Assembly (NCBI GenBank): GCA_964551315.1
Contig: CAZKCM010000013.1
Location: 13,037-77,036, forward strand
Length of the DNA: 64,000 nucleotides
Direction: 5' to 3'
DNA from: Virgifigura sp964551315
GTDB taxonomy: Bacteria; Pseudomonadota; Alphaproteobacteria; Dongiales; Dongiaceae
Below the pieces are notes generated by a model. That model made no database searches. It worked only from the letters and a program-made list of their open reading frames with translations, and was not told the origin of the DNA. Positions within the stretch are counted from its first letter, which is position 1. The number at the start of each line of letters is the position of its first letter. Shown here piece by piece: positions 55,799 through 63,578 of the stretch. Made by a program: the position numbers and the translations under genes.

Positions 55799-56767
55799 AT
55801 GAAACTCGACCCGATTCGGCTTGCGATTCGCCTCGCCGGCAACGCGGAAGGGCTCACACTCGAGGAGATCGCCCGTGAGTTCGGCGTCAGCCGGCGTACG
55901 GCCGAGCGGTGGCGGAACGAAGTTCAGGCGCTGTTTCCGCAGCTCGAGGCGGTACAGGACGGCGCCCGCAAGCGGTACCGGATTCCCGGCGGGCTTCACG
56001 GGTTCATGCAGGCGCCGACATACGAAGAGATGGCCGAGCTGGAGCTGGCGGTCAAGGACCAGGTCAACAAGGGCAACGAGGCGCGGGCGGAACTGCTGAG
56101 CAACCTGGCGAACAAGATCCGTGCCTCGTTGCGTGCCGGCGATCGGTTCAGGCTCGCGCCCGATGTCGAAGTCCTGACGCAGGCGCAGGCACTGGTGCAA
56201 CGGGCCGGCCCGCATCTGCCCAGCGATCCGGACACACTGGCCGGGCTGCGCCGGGCGCTGATGGCGATGAAGTGCGTGTCGTTCGACTACACCAACCGGG
56301 AAGGCAATACCCTTCGCCGCAAGGTGGTACCCTACGGGATCCTGGTCGGAAAGGTGGATTACCTCGTCGGTCCCGACGTCAGGCACGAGCGGCCGGCAAT
56401 GTGGAGGATCGACCGGATCGGGAACCTCCGGATCGAGGACGAGCCGGGATCGCCGCCGCCGGACTTCAACCTGCAGGAGTTTGCCGCGCGATCGTTCGGC
56501 GTGTTCCAGGAAGACCCGGTCGACATCGTGTTGCGCTTTTCGCCGGAGGCGGCACCCGACGCGGACCGCTACCGGTTCCACCCCTCACAAGACAAGGAGA
56601 TGGGGGAAGACGGCAGCCTGACCGTCCGGTTCCGGGCCGGCGGATTGCGGGAGCTGGCGCATCATCTGTTCACCTGGGGCGACACGGTGGAGATCCTGGC
56701 GCCCGAACGGCTGCGCAGGGAAATGGTGGACCTGCTCGAACAGGCGCTTCGCCGGCACCGCGGCTGA
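55799..56767 (+). CDS. WYL-domain transcriptional regulator
   Basis: 322 residues. An N-terminal helix-turn-helix (LAIRLAGNAEGLTLEEIAREFGVSRRTAERWRNEVQALFPQ) is followed by a helical linker and the WYL domain (about 160-230): VSFDYTNREGNTLRRKVVPYGILVGKVDYLVGPDV, with ligand-binding basic and aromatic residues, then a C-terminal extension (ELAHHLFTWGDTVEILAPERLRREM). WYL proteins sense nucleic-acid or nucleotide ligands and often control phage-defence loci. ATG 55799 with GGGAGG before it; a longer frame upstream lies inside the divergent gene. Likely regulates itself and the ATPase gene. Confidence 0.85.
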   Translation: MKLDPIRLAIRLAGNAEGLTLEEIAREFGVSRRTAERWRNEVQALFPQLEAVQDGARKRYRIPGGLHGFMQAPTYEEMAELELAVKDQVNKGNEARAELLSNLANKIRASLRAGDRFRLAPDVEVLTQAQALVQRAGPHLPSDPDTLAGLRRALMAMKCVSFDYTNREGNTLRRKVVPYGILVGKVDYLVGPDVRHERPAMWRIDRIGNLRIEDEPGSPPPDFNLQEFAARSFGVFQEDPVDIVLRFSPEAAPDADRYRFHPSQDKEMGEDGSLTVRFRAGGLRELAHHLFTWGDTVEILAPERLRREMVDLLEQALRRHRG

Positions 56768-56839
56768 CAAGAGGGCCGCGTTGATCCGGCGTTTACCCGA
56801 CCGGAACTGGGCCAGCCTCGCCGCAACGCGTTGCCCGGG

Positions 56840-58168
56840 TCATGCATCCTGGCGCCAGCCACGGGCGGAGTGGCGCAGCGGCAGCGGCGGCAACACCCAG
56901 CAACGGTAGTCGAGGCGGGCGCGGCACAGTCCGCCGAGCCAGAACGTCCAGAGCAGCGTCGTCAGGACCACCGCCCATGCGGCGCCTTCGAGCCCCCAGA
57001 CCGGCACCAGGGCGAGATTGAGCGCGCCAAGCACCAGCGTGCTGACGCCGAACACCATGAGGGTGCGCAGTTCCTCGCCGCCGACGATCATGAGCTGCGT
57101 CGAGGGGCCGGCGGCCGCCCGGATCACCTGGGCGGCGGCGAGCAGGACAAGCGCCTGCTGCCCGATGCGGAACTCCTCGCCGAACAGCGACAGCAGGATC
57201 GGGCCGAACGCCCACAGCCCGAGCAGGGCGGCGAGGGCGGCCCAGAAGTTCAGCCGGTTGGCGTTCAGGATGGCGCGCTCGAGGCTCGCCCGGTCGTTGC
57301 CGGCATGGGCCTCGGCGAGATCCGGCAGCACGATCTGGTGGACCAGCTGGATGCCGAAGGCGATCAGCATGGTGATGCGCAGGCAGACGCTGAACACGGC
57401 GACATCGCCGGCCGGCAGCACGAGACCGAGCATCAGGATGTCGAGATCGCCGAAGAACGAGCCGAAGATGACGACCAGTATGAGCGGCGACGAACTCGCC
57501 GTCCATCTGCGCCATTCGAATGCGGCCGGCCGGCGGCCATAGGTCTGCACCGGCCGCAGCAGGATCCACTGGACGATCGCAAGCAGCGCGCAGAGCACGA
57601 TGTGGACCGCGAGCAGCAGCGTGCCCGACGCGCTATCCGTGAGCTGGACGATGGCGATCAGGAGCGCAAGGAACAGGGCAGGCCGGGCAACCAGATCGGG
57701 GAGGTAGGAGACGTAGTAGCGGCGGACGCCGTTGGCGAACGCACCATGGAAGCGGACCAGGGCAAACGCAGGCGCGGCGGCAACGCCGATGAGCAACGCC
57801 ATCCGCATGTCGTCGCTCATGTCCCGCTGCACGGCGAACAGGATACAGGCCGAAATTGCCAAGAGGACCGTGGAGATCACGCCGATGTGCAGGCGCGCAG
57901 CGCGGATGAATCCGGCGAGGATGTCCGGCCGCTCGTCGCGACGGTACTCGGCGGTATAGCGGGCGGCGATGCTCGGGTAGCCGGAGGCGCACAGGATCGA
58001 CAGCACGCCGGCGAGCGAAAAGCCGATGACGTAGACGCCGAGCTGCTCCGCACCCAGCGCGCGCGCCAGCGCTACCTGGGCGGCGAGGGTCAGGACCGAA
58101 CCGATGATGCGCGCCAGCATGAGGGTCGCGGAGCGCCGGAACAGCAGCATGAAACCCGCCGCCTTCAT
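56840..58168 (-). CDS. Wzx-type oligosaccharide flippase (MOP/MVF superfamily)
   Basis: 442 residues with about 12-14 membrane spans. LMLARIIGSVLTLAAQVALARALGAEQLGVYVIGFSLAGVL is the N-terminal signature of polysaccharide flippases; IFGSFFGDLDILMLGLVLPAGDVAVFSVCLRI and the late span block also fit. It would flip a lipid-linked glycan or peptide-glycan to the periplasm. ATG 58168 overlaps the FemAB stop by four bases. Last gene of the five-gene minus operon, 72 bp past the WYL stop on the other strand. Confidence 0.87.
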   Translation of the reverse strand: MKAAGFMLLFRRSATLMLARIIGSVLTLAAQVALARALGAEQLGVYVIGFSLAGVLSILCASGYPSIAARYTAEYRRDERPDILAGFIRAARLHIGVISTVLLAISACILFAVQRDMSDDMRMALLIGVAAAPAFALVRFHGAFANGVRRYYVSYLPDLVARPALFLALLIAIVQLTDSASGTLLLAVHIVLCALLAIVQWILLRPVQTYGRRPAAFEWRRWTASSSPLILVVIFGSFFGDLDILMLGLVLPAGDVAVFSVCLRITMLIAFGIQLVHQIVLPDLAEAHAGNDRASLERAILNANRLNFWAALAALLGLWAFGPILLSLFGEEFRIGQQALVLLAAAQVIRAAAGPSTQLMIVGGEELRTLMVFGVSTLVLGALNLALVPVWGLEGAAWAVVLTTLLWTFWLGGLCRARLDYRCWVLPPLPLRHSARGWRQDA

Positions 58169-59256
58169 TCCTGCGGCCCGCCTTGCCGGCTGCGGAATGC
58201 ACGCACCGCGAACGCCGCATCGCTCACCAGCCGGCTCACGGTATTCGACCAACAGTCCCATTCGCCGGCAAGTTCGAGGATCGTCCCGCGCTTGCCGACC
58301 AGCCCCTTCTTGAACTGTCGCAGCCCCTGTTCGCCGACATCGCCGCCGAGGTCGTACCAGCGGGCTCCGGCCGTCGAAAGGTGGTCGACGATCCACCAGT
58401 GGAGCACGTACCCGGCGCGAAGCTCGAGGCCCTGTTCGCTGGTTGCTCCCCAGAGATAGGTCGCAGTGTCGCCGATCCGGCCGATCGCGGCGGCGGCGAC
58501 GACGCGGTCGTCGTGGCGGGCGAATACGAGCTCCGGGCGGCACCGTGGCGGCAGGCGGTCGATGAGGTCCGGCAGGGTGGCGATGCCCGATCGATCGGCA
58601 AACGCCTTGCGGGCGATCATCCGGCGGTAGATCGCCATGAACTCGGCGAGCGCCGGTTCCCCTTGTTCCCGGCGGACCGCAAGACCGTGCGCCTCGGCCT
58701 TGCGCAGATTGTAGCGCCACCGCTGGTCGAGGCTGGCGCGCTGCTCGTCGGGGTTCAACGACAGATCGACCAGGTAGCGGCACGCATCGCCATACGGGCG
58801 CCGGCGCCGGAATCCGTGGCGGGCGAGGCCCATCGTCACCGGTCCGGCGGCGTCGGCATCCGGCGGCGGAAGCATGCTCACCAGGAGCTTGCGCTTGTCG
58901 GCATACTCCTGCTTCACGGCGCGCAGCGTGAAGTCCAGGACGGCCGGATCGGGCATGCCGCCCGCCAGCCGCCAGACCGGCCCGAACTTGGCGTAGGCGA
59001 GCCCCCGGTCCAGCACCGGCAGCTTGAGCAGAACCATCTGGACGGCGGCTACAGGCATGCCGGCGCGGGTGACCAGCAGGCGGCTCAGCCGCGATGCGCC
59101 CCACAGCGGCTCCGCCCAAGCCGCTGTCTGCTCGTAGCGGGCGTCGGCAAAGGCCTGGAGCATGCGGTCCCAGGTGCCGCCGTCGAGGGTGTCGACGGTG
59201 GCGACCAGCGGCGCCGCCGGCGAGGAGACCGCGGGGCTATCGTTTCGCTGAAGCAT
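58165..59256 (-). CDS. FemAB/GNAT-type acyltransferase
   Basis: 363 residues. Double GNAT-fold layout of the FemAB family: DRMLQAFADARYEQTAAWAEPLWGASRLSRLLVTRAGMPVAAVQMVLLKLP in the first half, YLVDLSLNPDEQRASLDQRWRYNLRKAEAHGLAVRRE near the middle (lysine/arginine helix), then VVAAAAIGRIGDTATYLWGATSEQG and ARWYDLGGDVGEQGLRQFKKGLVGKRG at the end. FemAB enzymes add amino acids to lipid II or modify surface polymers, and related genes occur in exosortase/PEP-CTERM loci. It overlaps the ATP-grasp gene by 20 bases. Confidence 0.82.
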   Translation of the reverse strand: MLQRNDSPAVSSPAAPLVATVDTLDGGTWDRMLQAFADARYEQTAAWAEPLWGASRLSRLLVTRAGMPVAAVQMVLLKLPVLDRGLAYAKFGPVWRLAGGMPDPAVLDFTLRAVKQEYADKRKLLVSMLPPPDADAAGPVTMGLARHGFRRRRPYGDACRYLVDLSLNPDEQRASLDQRWRYNLRKAEAHGLAVRREQGEPALAEFMAIYRRMIARKAFADRSGIATLPDLIDRLPPRCRPELVFARHDDRVVAAAAIGRIGDTATYLWGATSEQGLELRAGYVLHWWIVDHLSTAGARWYDLGGDVGEQGLRQFKKGLVGKRGTILELAGEWDCWSNTVSRLVSDAAFAVRAFRSRQGGPQE

Positions 59257-60532
59257 GTTTCCAACCGGAACGGGCCCTGGAACCGGGAACCAGGTTCAAC
59301 AGCCGGTGCATGCCCGGCAGATGGCGGAGGAACAGTGCCAGCGCGGGAGCGGGATCGGACACCGACCAGGTCATGTGGACGTCGGCGCGGAGGAGCGTCA
59401 GGGCTGCCCGCGCGAACCAGACGGCCGCCTCCGCCGGACCAACGTCGCCATTGGCCAGCGCTGCCGCGAGGCCGCGCAGGTCCCCGTACGTCCAGGCATA
59501 GCGGAACGACCGCGGAACTATGCTTCTGCCGGCATCCCCGGTCCTGCCCTGTGCGAGGCTCACGGCAAGACCGGTAAGGTCGAGGCCGGCGGCCTCGGGC
59601 ACGGCATGACTGCCGGCGATGCGGGGATTGAGCTCGAGCAGGCAGCTGGTGCCGGCCGCCTCGTCGACGATGAACTGGGTCAGCCCGATGCCAGTGTAGT
59701 TCAGCGCCGCGACAAGGGTTGCCGTGTCGCGGGACAGGCCGGGCGAGGGCGCACAGGTGACGCCCTCTACGGCAAGCCCGGTGCCATCGCTGGCATCGGT
59801 CCTGATGATGGCGGTCTCGAGGCTGCGGACGACGCGCCCGTCCAAGGCGGCGAAGTAGACATTGCGGCGGGGACCGTGCGCCATCCGCTGCAGCAGCAGC
59901 GCCTCCTGTTCCTGCGGCCAGGCCGGCAGGAGGCGCTTCTGTTCGGCCGGGTCGCGGACGATCAGCGCCTTGCGGCCGCACAGCCGGTTGACGGGACCTA
60001 TGGGGCGGATGACCAGTGGATAGCCGAGGTCGCGCGCGGCGAGCACCAGCTCGTCATGGGTCTGGACGGTACAGAACGGTTCGACGGCGATGCCGTTGGC
60101 GACGGCAAGGCTCAGGAGCGCCCGCTTGTCGACGCAGGTCCTGACGATGTCCGGCCGCGGAGAGGCGATCGCGACGCGGGGAACCAGGTATTCCCCGTAT
60201 GCGGCGCAGAACATCACGCATTCCTCGCTCACCGGGAAGATGACGGTGATGTCGCGGCGCCGGTCGAGCAGCTCTGTCAGCGCACGCAGCATCGCCTGCG
60301 GTGCCGCCGTTACCGACGGGTGCTGCCAGACTTCATCGATGAACCGGGAGTATTCGGCGCCGCCTTCGCCGCCGGCACCGAGTACGGTGCGATAGCCGGT
60401 ACGGCTCAGGGCCCGCACCATGACGATGGCCGGACGGTAGTTGCCGAGCAGAAGGACGGCCTCACGCGCGCCGGCGGCGTCGCCGCTCCTGGCGCGCCGC
60501 AGCCTGGACAGCAAGCCGGTCTCCGCCGTCAT
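59237..60532 (-). CDS. ATP-grasp ligase (carbamoyl-phosphate-synthase-like)
   Basis: 431 residues. N-terminal Rossmann-like part (AREAVLLLGNYRPAIVMVRALSRTGYRTVLGAGGE), then an ATP-grasp domain: ASPRPDIVRTCVDKRALLSLAVANGIAVEPF, LAARDLGYPLVIRPIGPV, EALLLQRMAHGPRRNVYFAALDG and the metal-binding end TGIGLTQFIVDEAAGTSCLLELNPRIAGSHAVPEAAGLDLTGLAV (Glu and Asn of ELNPR). Such enzymes activate a carboxylate with ATP and join it to an amine, for example an amino acid to a polymer precursor. The C-terminal 90 residues are basic and unassigned. ATG 60532. Confidence 0.82.
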   Translation of the reverse strand: MTAETGLLSRLRRARSGDAAGAREAVLLLGNYRPAIVMVRALSRTGYRTVLGAGGEGGAEYSRFIDEVWQHPSVTAAPQAMLRALTELLDRRRDITVIFPVSEECVMFCAAYGEYLVPRVAIASPRPDIVRTCVDKRALLSLAVANGIAVEPFCTVQTHDELVLAARDLGYPLVIRPIGPVNRLCGRKALIVRDPAEQKRLLPAWPQEQEALLLQRMAHGPRRNVYFAALDGRVVRSLETAIIRTDASDGTGLAVEGVTCAPSPGLSRDTATLVAALNYTGIGLTQFIVDEAAGTSCLLELNPRIAGSHAVPEAAGLDLTGLAVSLAQGRTGDAGRSIVPRSFRYAWTYGDLRGLAAALANGDVGPAEAAVWFARAALTLLRADVHMTWSVSDPAPALALFLRHLPGMHRLLNLVPGSRARSGWKHASAKR

Positions 60533-61257
60533 GGCCTGGTCGATCCCGGTCCGGACGCGGTGGCCGGCCGTTGCAGTGACCGGTACGGGTTGCCCCGGCA
60601 TAGCCGCCACGACAGGTCGACATGGTAGAGCGCCCACATCCACAACCCGAAGAACTTGGCGCCGTCCTCTGCCAGCAGCCGCAGCGGCCGGTCGCTGTGG
60701 ATGACCTGGTCGATGACGACGCTCAGCCCGAGGCAGCCGCAGGCGGACAGGAACAACGCCGGCAGGTGGGACAGAAGCTGGCGGTAAAACAGGAGAAGGT
60801 AGAGAAACCCGGCGAGGCCGTACGCGGCATAGGCGACGCGCTCGGTCAGGCCGAATGCCGGCAGCACGTATTCGTGCAGCATCAGCATGTCGTCGAGCGC
60901 GAACAGGCCGGTGAACACGCCTGCATAGGCGAGCATGAAGACCGACCACGGAGCCGCCATCCCAATCAGGACGAGCGACGCGAAGAGGCAGACTGCGGCA
61001 GCGGCCGTCCACACCAGTACGCCGAGGTTGGAAACGAACCCGAAGTGGGCCTGGCAGCAGGGATCCGCCAGCGCGGCGACGGCCAGCGGGTCGCGCAGCA
61101 GCTCGTCGGCGGGCACCCACGGCTGCAGCCATGTGGCGGCGACGACGAGCGCCGGCGGGATGACCGCGAGCGCCGGAACGAGCCACGCCGGCTGTGCGCT
61201 GCGCCGGGCGGCGGGAAAGCGTGATGCGATCCGTTCGGGAGTGGCCGCGTCATCCAT
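60529..61257 (-). CDS. uncharacterised multi-span membrane protein
   Basis: 242 residues, about six membrane spans: PAWLVPALAVIPPALVVAATWL, GVLVWTAAAAVCLFASLVLIGMA, PWSVFMLAYAGVFTGLFALDDMLMLHEYVLPAFG and LAGFLYLLLFYRQLLSHLPALFLSACGCLGLSVVID. FALDDMLMLHE and IDQVIHSDRPLRLLAEDGAKFFGLWMWALYHVDL carry conserved-looking acidic and His residues in or near spans. I do not recognise a family. ATG 61257 overlaps the upstream gene by 8 bases, and it overlaps the ATP-grasp gene by 4. Confidence 0.7.
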   Translation of the reverse strand: MDDAATPERIASRFPAARRSAQPAWLVPALAVIPPALVVAATWLQPWVPADELLRDPLAVAALADPCCQAHFGFVSNLGVLVWTAAAAVCLFASLVLIGMAAPWSVFMLAYAGVFTGLFALDDMLMLHEYVLPAFGLTERVAYAAYGLAGFLYLLLFYRQLLSHLPALFLSACGCLGLSVVIDQVIHSDRPLRLLAEDGAKFFGLWMWALYHVDLSWRLCRGNPYRSLQRPATASGPGSTRP

Positions 61258-62614
61258 CGTCGCGACCCCGACCGCCAGATGGATCCGGTCCAATGCGCGA
61301 CGCAGACAGGCTGCCGACCATGCGGCGGGAGATGCGGATGAGGCCGCGGGCAGGCCCTGCCAGCCGTGCATCGGCCCGGACACGCCGCTTCAGTTCGATC
61401 CAGCCAGTCCTTGCCGCGGCGGCCATGCGGCCCTTGATCGTCAGCGGAACGAGCGCGTGTCCGATGGCAAGCTCGGTGTCCGCCCAGTCGAACTTGTAGG
61501 CCTCGTCGCCGAGAGTGAAGTCGAAGGTCGTGAAGCCCTGATCGATGCTCCACTCGAGGAGGCGGTTGAGCAGGATCGCCCCGGCCGAGCAGTTGTGGAA
61601 AACATCGGGCCGATACGTCGGTATGACGTAGTAGAAGCGCCTGGCGTGGATCAGGCCGAACCCCGCCGCCGCCGGGGTATCGCCGGCATACAGCGTGAAC
61701 ACCGGCGTCGCGGGAATTGCTGCCGGGTCGGCGACGAGAGCTGCAAAGAACCTCTGCACGTCGGGTCGCGAGAAGATGTTCCGACCGCCGATCTCGTCGA
61801 GCTGCGCCGACTTCAGACGCAGGATGTCCTCGATGATCCGCACGCGCTCGCACACATCGGTGTGGAACACCAGGCGGACCTCGCCGTGACGGGCGAGACG
61901 CTTTTCCTTCTCACGCAGGCGGCGGCGCGATTTCGCGCTGCGCTTGCCGGCGTGGTAGTCCTCCCAGGGCGCGACCAGTTCCGCACTGTACGCGGAGCAG
62001 GTGTGCGGCTGGCTGTTGAGGGCAAAGAAGGGGTTCGCCGCATCGCCGATCGTCTCGACCTGCTTGGCGAGGTGGAGGTAGTCGACCGGGGGGGCCAGCG
62101 CGAGCACGTTCGGCCAGAGTGTCATGAGGGCCGTCTGGTCGAGGCGTTCGGCGAAGCCGGCCTCGATCAGCGGGGCAGTGTAGTCGCTCACGTCCTGAGC
62201 CAGCCAGACCAGGCGGCGCGTGAACCGGCCCGACTCTACCCCGAGCGGCAACAGGAGCACCGTGTCGCCGGGCGAGGTTTCGGCGACACAGATGAACGGG
62301 GCGACGGAGCCGGCGCCCACGTGTTCCAGCCATGCCGATACGAACTCGTAGCGCTGGAACGGATGTCCGAGCGCCCGTTCCTGGAACTCGCGCCACAGCG
62401 GAGCGACCGTCGCCAGCGTGTCGTGGCGGGTGATCGTGACGGTCAGGTCCGGCTGTCCGGACCCGCTGCCGGCCGGTTCGGACGCCGTCGAGGGCAGGGT
62501 GACAGTCCGGCGTTCGATTGAGGTCCTCGTTCCGTCGACGCGGGCAACCGCGATCGTGCCGTAGTGGTACGGCGGCGACTGGTGGTGATGGGCCGTGATG
62601 TGCCGCAATGGCAT
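61250..62614 (-). CDS. GNAT/FemAB-like acyltransferase (CelD/BcsL type)
   Basis: 454 residues. TVAPLWREFQERALGHPFQRYEFVSAWLEHV, then a LLLPLGVESGRFTRRLVWLAQDVSDYTAPLIE core, a basic helix (WEDYHAGKRSAKSRRRLREKEKRLARHGEVRLVFH) and the late GNAT domain FTLYAGDTPAAAGFGLIHARRFYYVIPTYRPDVFHNCSAGAILLNRLLEWSIDQGFTTFDFTLGDEAYKFDWADTE. This is the CelD-like acyltransferase family seen in surface-polysaccharide loci. First gene of the five-gene operon. ATG 62614 with GGAGC upstream; longer frame starts lie in a Pro-rich read-through. Confidence 0.82.
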   Translation of the reverse strand: MPLRHITAHHHQSPPYHYGTIAVARVDGTRTSIERRTVTLPSTASEPAGSGSGQPDLTVTITRHDTLATVAPLWREFQERALGHPFQRYEFVSAWLEHVGAGSVAPFICVAETSPGDTVLLLPLGVESGRFTRRLVWLAQDVSDYTAPLIEAGFAERLDQTALMTLWPNVLALAPPVDYLHLAKQVETIGDAANPFFALNSQPHTCSAYSAELVAPWEDYHAGKRSAKSRRRLREKEKRLARHGEVRLVFHTDVCERVRIIEDILRLKSAQLDEIGGRNIFSRPDVQRFFAALVADPAAIPATPVFTLYAGDTPAAAGFGLIHARRFYYVIPTYRPDVFHNCSAGAILLNRLLEWSIDQGFTTFDFTLGDEAYKFDWADTELAIGHALVPLTIKGRMAAAARTGWIELKRRVRADARLAGPARGLIRISRRMVGSLSASRIGPDPSGGRGRDDG

Positions 62615-62774
62615 GGGTGAGGTTGCTCCGCTGTCAACGCCCCTGGTACCGGTCCCGCGGGCGTGCCGCCATCTCGTATCGTCGCCCGTTTGGGGAACCG
62701 AGCAGATGCCGTAGCTGATATCAGCAAGGAGCGTGCCAGCCCCCGGCACGGGCGAACGGGGGAGCGGCGACCGG

Positions 62775-63302
62775 TCAGACGTAGACGACGGAGCAGCGGG
62801 AATTGTGGGCGCAGCGGCGCCGTTCAATGCCGTCGGGGGGTGGATCGTTGCGCCGGCGGCGGCAGGGACCGACATAGCCGTCGGTGCAGATGAACGGTCG
62901 CGGCGCATCCAGCACGCTGCGGATGCGTTCGTAGAGGTCGGCAGCGCTCACCGGCTTGCACAGGAATTCGTCGACGCCGCTGTTGCGGGCCCGTGTCACG
63001 GTCGCCAGATCGGCGGAACCCGAGACCATGATGACCGGCACCCGCCGGTTGCGGTTGTTCGGTTCGCGGCGCAGCAGGTGGACGAAGTCGATGCCGTTCA
63101 CCGGGGCGATGTTGTGGTCGAGGAGAACGATGTCGACAGGGTGCTTCCGCAACGCTTCGAGGGCATCCCTGGTGTTTTCAACCACGTGGATGGTCCCGAT
63201 GCGCCAGGAGTGCAGCATCGACGTGAGAATCGCGGCCATGTGCGGGTGATCCTCGACCACCAGCACCGCGAGATCCTCAAGGTCGGTCTTCATGTCGTCC
63301 AT
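62775..63302 (-). CDS. single-domain response regulator with basic tail
   Basis: 175 residues. Receiver domain with Asp62 (VDIVLLDHNIAPVNG), acidic pair in LVVEDHPHM, a Ser in VIMVSGSAD and the Lys of FLCKPVSAAD. The last 50 residues (RPFICTDGYVGPCRRRRNDPPPDGIERRR...) form the basic tail common to a group of alphaproteobacterial receiver proteins. Start uncertain between ATG 63317, 63302 and 63293; none has a clear ribosome site. It lies 160 bp upstream, in the sense of transcription, of the polymer operon and divergent from recA. Confidence 0.82.
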   Translation of the reverse strand: MDDMKTDLEDLAVLVVEDHPHMAAILTSMLHSWRIGTIHVVENTRDALEALRKHPVDIVLLDHNIAPVNGIDFVHLLRREPNNRNRRVPVIMVSGSADLATVTRARNSGVDEFLCKPVSAADLYERIRSVLDAPRPFICTDGYVGPCRRRRNDPPPDGIERRRCAHNSRCSVVYV

Positions 63303-63456
63303 CGGGACAGAATCCATCCGGGCAATGCGTCTCCGACAGCTTGTAGCGACGGGCGATTGAGAATCGGTTAGGACAGGAGGCAATCGTTTCCGTGAGGGCC
63401 GGTCTCCCTCAGGTTCCCTGGATCGGCCCGATGCTTCACCCGATCGCGCCGTCCAG

Positions 63457-63471
63457 GAACAAGAAGAGAAC
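63457..63471 (+). promoter_or_regulatory. SOS box (GAAC-N7-GAAC) upstream of recA
   Basis: GAAC-AAGAAGA-GAAC is an exact alphaproteobacterial LexA box, 108 bp before the recA start. A second, one-mismatch box GAAC-AAACCGT-GTAC (63511-63525) sits inside the promoter, where LexA would block RNA polymerase. Confidence 0.65.
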
Positions 63472-63500
63472 GAAACAATCGCGCGCGCATTGATTTCCTC

Positions 63501-63528
63501 TTGCGGAAGAGAACAAACCGTGTACAAT
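63501..63528 (+). promoter_or_regulatory. recA promoter with overlapping SOS-type box
   Basis: TTGCGG (63501-63506) and TACAAT (63523-63528) separated by 16 bp. The imperfect SOS box at 63511-63525 overlaps the spacer and -10. A start near 63535 leaves about 44 nt before the recA ATG. Confidence 0.65.
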
Positions 63529-63578
63529 TGTTCGCACATTGCACCCCAATGGCGCGTATGGAATAAGGAGCGGGACCC

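Noticed and set aside
56831..58459. 542-residue plus-strand frame opposite the flippase
   Set aside because: Antisense shadow, repetitive charged composition, no domain.
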